Source: Ceratodon purpureus (taxonomy: Eukaryota > Streptophyta > Bryopsida > Pseudoditrichales > Ditrichaceae). Taken from it: DNA of 64,000 nt. This document shows positions 59,540-64,000 of the stretch, one piece after another. Location of the stretch: NCBI GenBank assembly GCA_014871385.1, contig CM026431.1, positions 16,141,651 to 16,205,650 on the forward strand, given 5' to 3'. Position 1 is the stretch's first letter. The number at the start of each line of letters is the position of its first letter. Below the pieces are notes generated by a model. The model had not been told where the DNA came from, ran no database searches, and saw only the letters and a list, made by a program, of their open reading frames with translations. Both the position numbers and the translations under genes were made by a program.

Positions 59540-60560
59540 CCACCTGCATTTAGCTGCTATAACAAGCTCTAATGTGCTTTTGCATGCTTCCATACAAACT
59601 TTTACACTTATCAGGAGTGATTGAAGCCCAACAATCTTTAATACACTCCCACAATTCTACCAATCATTTAGAAGGTGTTTCATATTGATTCAATCGATGT
59701 TTAAGAGTTGTCCACAAATGTTTGATTAGATTCAAGTCTGGAGATTGCGTTGGTAATTGCAAAAGACTAAATTCTTGCAAATTTTACCATCCATACACAC
59801 TTTTTGAGGTATGTTTTGGATTATTGTCCAGTTGAAAAATCATACTTGTAGGATTCAAGTCATATGCATGAACCGTATGAATCAATTCTTGATAAAATCT
59901 ATCTGTATATGTGTTGATTTATTTGTCCTTTAATCCTACACATCATACCTGACCCGTTTGAAGTCATGCAACCCCACATTAGCACTCCTCCACATCCAAA
60001 CTTAATTGTCTATTGCATGGTTCTATCAGAGTCTATTCTGTCCATCACGAAACCAACACCAACTACCGTCATCAGAGCAAAAGCGGTTAATTTTTGTTTC
60101 ATGAGAGAATATTACATGAGACCAATCATCACTAGTCTAATAAGTATGATGTTTAGCAAATTCTAATCTTGCCATGATCTGACAAACTATAAGTTTAGAT
60201 TTCTGTTGTTTAACTTTACATTTCAAATTAGCCTCATGTAACACTCTCGTCACATTACTGTCACTTATACCAGCATAGAGCTCCTCTCTCATGTGATTTC
60301 CAACTACATGTGTTGTTCTAATCCACCTATTGTAATTGCTCGCACATGCTCTTTGATTAGTTGTACTGTATAGTTTCGGTCTACCACCAACACTACAATT
60401 TATACCATCTAAAAGTAGTCAAATTTTGCTTACAAAACTTTGCAATCCAGCTAAGACACACCTACAAATCTCTAGCAACATTTGTGGTGCTCTCACCCCT
60501 ATTCAACTTCTCCAAAGTTACAACTTCTACCATCTTCTTATCAGCAACGGAGACATAGAG
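59540..60560 (-). pseudogene. Tc1/mariner-like transposase, decayed (copy B)
   Basis: The minus strand begins MVEVVTLEKLNRGESTTNVA (helix-turn-helix start) near 60531 and ends QSPDLNLIKHLWTTLKHRL, ELWECIKDCWASI, YGSMQKHIRACYSS near 59570. This is the C-terminal signature SPDLNPIEHLW...SM..R of Tc1-like transposases. Stops and frameshifts break the middle. The C-terminal sequence differs from copy A (57763-59090), so it comes from a different family member that inserted beside it. Confidence 0.7.
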
Positions 60561-61069
60561 TAATGACACCATTTTATTCACTATGCAGTGGTGATGTATA
60601 CTGATGATGTGAAGAGTTATATTTGTGAAGGTCAAACAAATATCTATGCTTTTATTCAAGCTTAGAAAGCCACTTAAGCATGATGAGTGTATTTGAGAGA
60701 CTGAAATTGCATCATGCATTGTGATCCAAGTGTAAGCAAAAGTGAGTTTCAGAGATAATTTATGTAATCATTACTGGACTTGATCTTAGGAAGCTATATC
60801 ACTAACTTAATGTAAGAGTTGATTCACCTACTGATTTGGCTTTAATTGTATTGCATTTTTTATACGAGTAGTTGATGCCACAATCAATGATTTCAAAGTG
60901 AGTTTTGGCGGCCCCTATATTATTTTTAAAAATAATAGTCAAAATCATTGTTATACTACGGTGAGGCCCAATAGTGTGTGTGGTAATCCTTGTATCTTCT
61001 TTAAAAAAAGAAAATGATGATTAATAATAGCAAGTGCATGAAAAAGGTGCGGCCACAGTTTGGATAGGA

Positions 61070-61435
61070 CAATAGAGTTATTTGTAAAGGCATCCGGTGT
61101 TTGACTTAGATACCATGAGTTTTGCTTTATTGTAATAATTTTTTTTACTTCAAATAGTTGGGAGGCATAGAAGAACTTGGTGGTCTCACTAAATCCGGTG
61201 TGTAAGAGCTTGGTGGTCTCTAAACTCAAGGGAAACTAGTTTTGAAGGATGGAATGACGGCAAAACTAGTTTCCCTTGAGTTTAGAGACCACCAAGCTCT
61301 TACACACCGGATTTAGTGAGACCACCAAGTTCTTCTATGCCTCCCAACTATTTGAAGTAAAAAAAAATTATACAATAACGCAAAACTCATGGTATCTTTT
61401 TAAAACACAAGGTGACTTTAAGGATAACTCTAATA
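61070..61435. mobile_element. Fold-back MITE with near-perfect long arms
   Basis: The arms 61109-61244 and 61261-61396 (136 nt each) are almost perfect inverse copies around a 16-nt spacer. Weaker pairing continues outward to ATAGAGTTAT and ATAACTCTAAT. The transcript of either strand would fold into a hairpin of about 136 bp. No coding sequence. The superfamily is unclear because I could not define a target duplication. Confidence 0.8.
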
Positions 61436-61866
61436 GAGAACTATAAGTTTACATGGATTTTTTTTATAATTAGCCACATAGAAAGTACTTTTCACAACTT
61501 TGCTCCTAGTCCTACATATAGGTGAAAATCCCAAGACAATTACTCACAAGTGATCTTGTAGTGGTTACTTAAGATCGCTGGTAACTCCAGTTTACTTCGA
61601 GTTAAGTAAACATCACGTATAATTTCTTCCGGATACAGTACATCAAATTTTTACCCATCTAAAAAAATACAACTCAAAGGACAGGAGTCATCGCATTTCA
61701 TTCACAGAAGAAGCCAAGTTTTACATATTGATAAATGTACAATTATTCTTGTGGCATCCACATGAATCATTTTCTACACGCTGTATACACATTTACAGAA
61801 TCTAGAGGATCAGTCTTTAGGAAACACCCCTTGCCATGCTCCACTCCATTGCACTACACTCTCCAT

Positions 61867-63881
61867 TCATGAATCCTCTGCCTCGGGTTCATTAGTACGA
61901 TCGAAATGAGAGCGTAAGCCGATCCAACACTTGTAGTAATCAGGATCCCGCTGCGGAGAGTTGAGGGCCCAAGGAGTGACACGAGGGATAAGAGATGACT
62001 CAAACATGAAGGCCAACGCATGATCCGGTATTTTGGACGGCTTCGGGTCCTCACAGATAGTTCTCTGCAGAATAACATTGAAACATGCCAGTCAGACACA
62101 ACTGCATCGATACCCGCATGACGTGTTTGGATTATGCCACTATTTTCAAAATTTCGAGTAGCAATACCTCATAAGTGGCAGTATCGACGCCGTGAGGAGT
62201 CATACAATTGTGAAGGCTAGCTCCTCCTGGCACGAAACCATCAGCCTTTCCCTGCAAAATTTAAAAACGTGCTTGCAAATCAGCCAGATGAGCTTCCTTG
62301 CCTCAAGTATCTTCCTAATCCGGCTCTGGGAAAAAAATAAACAATCTCCTATTAGTGAAGAGGGTATCTATCTAATTTCCTCTACTCGTCTCGCATTGAA
62401 GGTGAATGTGGTACATTCGAAACTGTTCATATTGCGTACCTCATACATGCCGTAAATAAGACCCATAAATTCACTCATGCAGTTCCGGTGGAAGTAAGGT
62501 GGTCGAAAAGTGTGTTCGGCAACAGACCACCTCGGAGGAAATACCACAAAGTCCACCACAGCCACGCCAGGCTTCTCCGACGGTACAGTCAATACTGAAT
62601 ACGATTTCAATATCGATGGTCATTTTCAAACACGCTCAGTGTTGATAATTTAATTTCCAATAATCACAATAATAGAAAAAATGATCGGTATAAATGCTAG
62701 CAACAAGGGTGCGATACACAGATTAGTAATGCAAATAGAAGTTCAGACTACCTGTATTGATTGAAGGATCAGCGTGATCAAACAGCACAGTGTTGAAAGG
62801 GCAGAACTTCTTCAAATTGTACTGAATCCAGCGCAACGAAGGAACAATCACATCAAAACACAACAATGAAATATTCTTGATCTGGAATAAAATGATATCT
62901 GAATAGTTCTATGACTTGGAAGACATTACAGTTAAATCTTCTAAAACCTTTGCCCTGAATACAAAATTTCAAGTTTTGAAAAGAAAAGACGCAGAAAACG
63001 TGTCTCACTTTATATGGGGCATAGTTTCCATGCCAAGCAACGACATTGAAAGGGGAAAAGTCCTGCTTTGCATCAAAGAGCGCGCCACCAAATTTGTGTA
63101 TGACAGTGAACCCTCCTGTCCCAAAGCTTTTCTCCTCAAACCAAGCCTTGGGTGTGAGGAAGTCTCGTGGGTCTGCAAGCCCGTTTGCACCTGCACTTAA
63201 ACATATTAAGCCAATATAAGTGATCTCATCAACTTCTCCACACAAGAACCAAGGGAATAAAGAAACAAAATCTGACAGTCCTATTTTCTAGGCGATTACA
63301 TCGCTTTATTCATTACTGTTTCAAATCATATATAGGCATTCAAAAACAGTAGAACAGAGTTTCAGAAAAAAAGGGTAACGTACCAATAGGACCAAGGTCT
63401 GGTAACTGAAAGTGGCCACTGAACACCTCCACAACATATCCTCTAGAAGGACCATCAGGTAGCTCAATAGCAAAGCGTATACCCAGCTGCAAAACCACAA
63501 GCTCCCCAGGCTTCACCTCTAATTTGCCCATCTCTGTCTTGATCCATAAGCCTGCCAGCGGAATAATATCATAATGGTGTCACTTAATTCTCTCCTACTT
63601 AACTTGAACTACTTATGGGGTGTTTGAATAAGCCCCTTGAAATTGATGGTCAATGAAGGACATCGTCGAGAAAGATGACCAAGAGATTCACCCACCAACA
63701 GTAGCAAGAATTGTTAAGAAAACATTCCTACCTAACTATTGTTACACTGCTAATTGCCAGACCTAAACTTCTCGAACCAGAGTGCTAGGTCAAAAGCTTA
63801 CGTCCTAGTTGTGGAACAATAAGAAGATCCCCGTCTGCGTTGGCAAATGCACAGCCCTCCATAGAGATGTTCGCAGTATAC
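61867..63881 (-). CDS. HGO: Homogentisate 1,2-dioxygenase, 3' part (5' end outside window)
   Basis: Exons 63881-63802, 63551-63384, 63190-63009, 62821-62752, 62594-62440, 62251-62168 and 62064-61867 (stop TGA at 61869-61867) are visible; upstream exons lie beyond 64000. The enzyme opens the ring of homogentisate to maleylacetoacetate in tyrosine catabolism, upstream of which homogentisate also feeds tocopherol and plastoquinone synthesis. Recognisable blocks are [75 protein letters not shown] and [17 protein letters not shown]. The iron ligands His, Glu (HRNCMSE) and His (TPHG) are present. The C-terminus [15 protein letters not shown] is normal. No defects are seen in the visible part. The exon 62821-62752 reads [18 protein letters not shown], rather diverged from the usual sequence. 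Confidence 0.93.
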
Positions 63882-64000
63882 CTAAGGACACCGTCGCAAT
63901 ATCATTCATTAGAACCAGAGACAAAGTTAAGGAACAAGAAACCATAAGCATTTCCAAGAGAATGCAAGAAGAGAAAATTAGGAAATAAATGTACATGTGG

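Noticed and set aside
45464..64000. Metabolic gene cluster of dioxygenase, invertase and HGO
   Set aside because: The genes belong to unrelated pathways and are separated by transposon relics; neighbourhood alone does not support a cluster.

Overview
This window is nuclear DNA from a land plant. Two single-copy plant genes are split by many short GT-AG introns, the beta-fructofuranosidase has the plant 9-nt mini-exon, and the transposons are plant-type CACTA, PIF/Harbinger, Tc1/mariner and Mutator-like elements. Compact introns (mostly about 70 to 650 nt) and the TE mix would suit a seed-free plant such as a moss, but I cannot fix the species from sequence alone.

Left (69-17684): one complete CACTA (En/Spm) transposon of 17.6 kb. 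It has 29-bp terminal inverted repeats (25/29 identical) and a TGA target duplication on both sides. Its genes look intact once spliced: a TNP1-type accessory protein (minus strand, about 916 aa) and a TNP2 transposase (plus strand, about 1,231 aa). It also carries an F-box-like gene, a Cys-rich ORF and a six-exon gene of 481 codons that I do not recognise. It sits inside a decayed Ala-rich reading frame.

Middle (18.8-39.9 kb): a run of further elements, each with ends I could pair. These are a non-coding Tc1/mariner-like element (18871-19842, TA target), an apparently intact 8.8-kb PIF/Harbinger element (20042-28862, TTA duplication) with transposase and Myb/SANT ORF1, a 332-bp Mutator-like MITE (29627-29958, 9-bp duplication), and a decayed 5.8-kb Harbinger of another lineage (34055-39840, TAA duplication). 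The intact Harbinger contains a minisatellite of about 40 palindromic 30-bp units in perfect register.

Right (45.4-64 kb): host genes. A 2-oxoglutarate/Fe(II) dioxygenase-like gene (minus, 17 exons) is divergent from a membrane-anchored acid invertase (plus, 7 exons). A short gene follows whose C-terminus resembles the LEAFY SAM domain and which has a uORF overlapping its start codon. Then come two decayed Tc1-like transposases of different lineages, a fold-back MITE, and the 3' part of homogentisate 1,2-dioxygenase (minus), cut by the window end. The host genes belong to separate pathways (sucrose hydrolysis, an uncharacterised oxidation, tyrosine catabolism) and show no sign of being a cluster.
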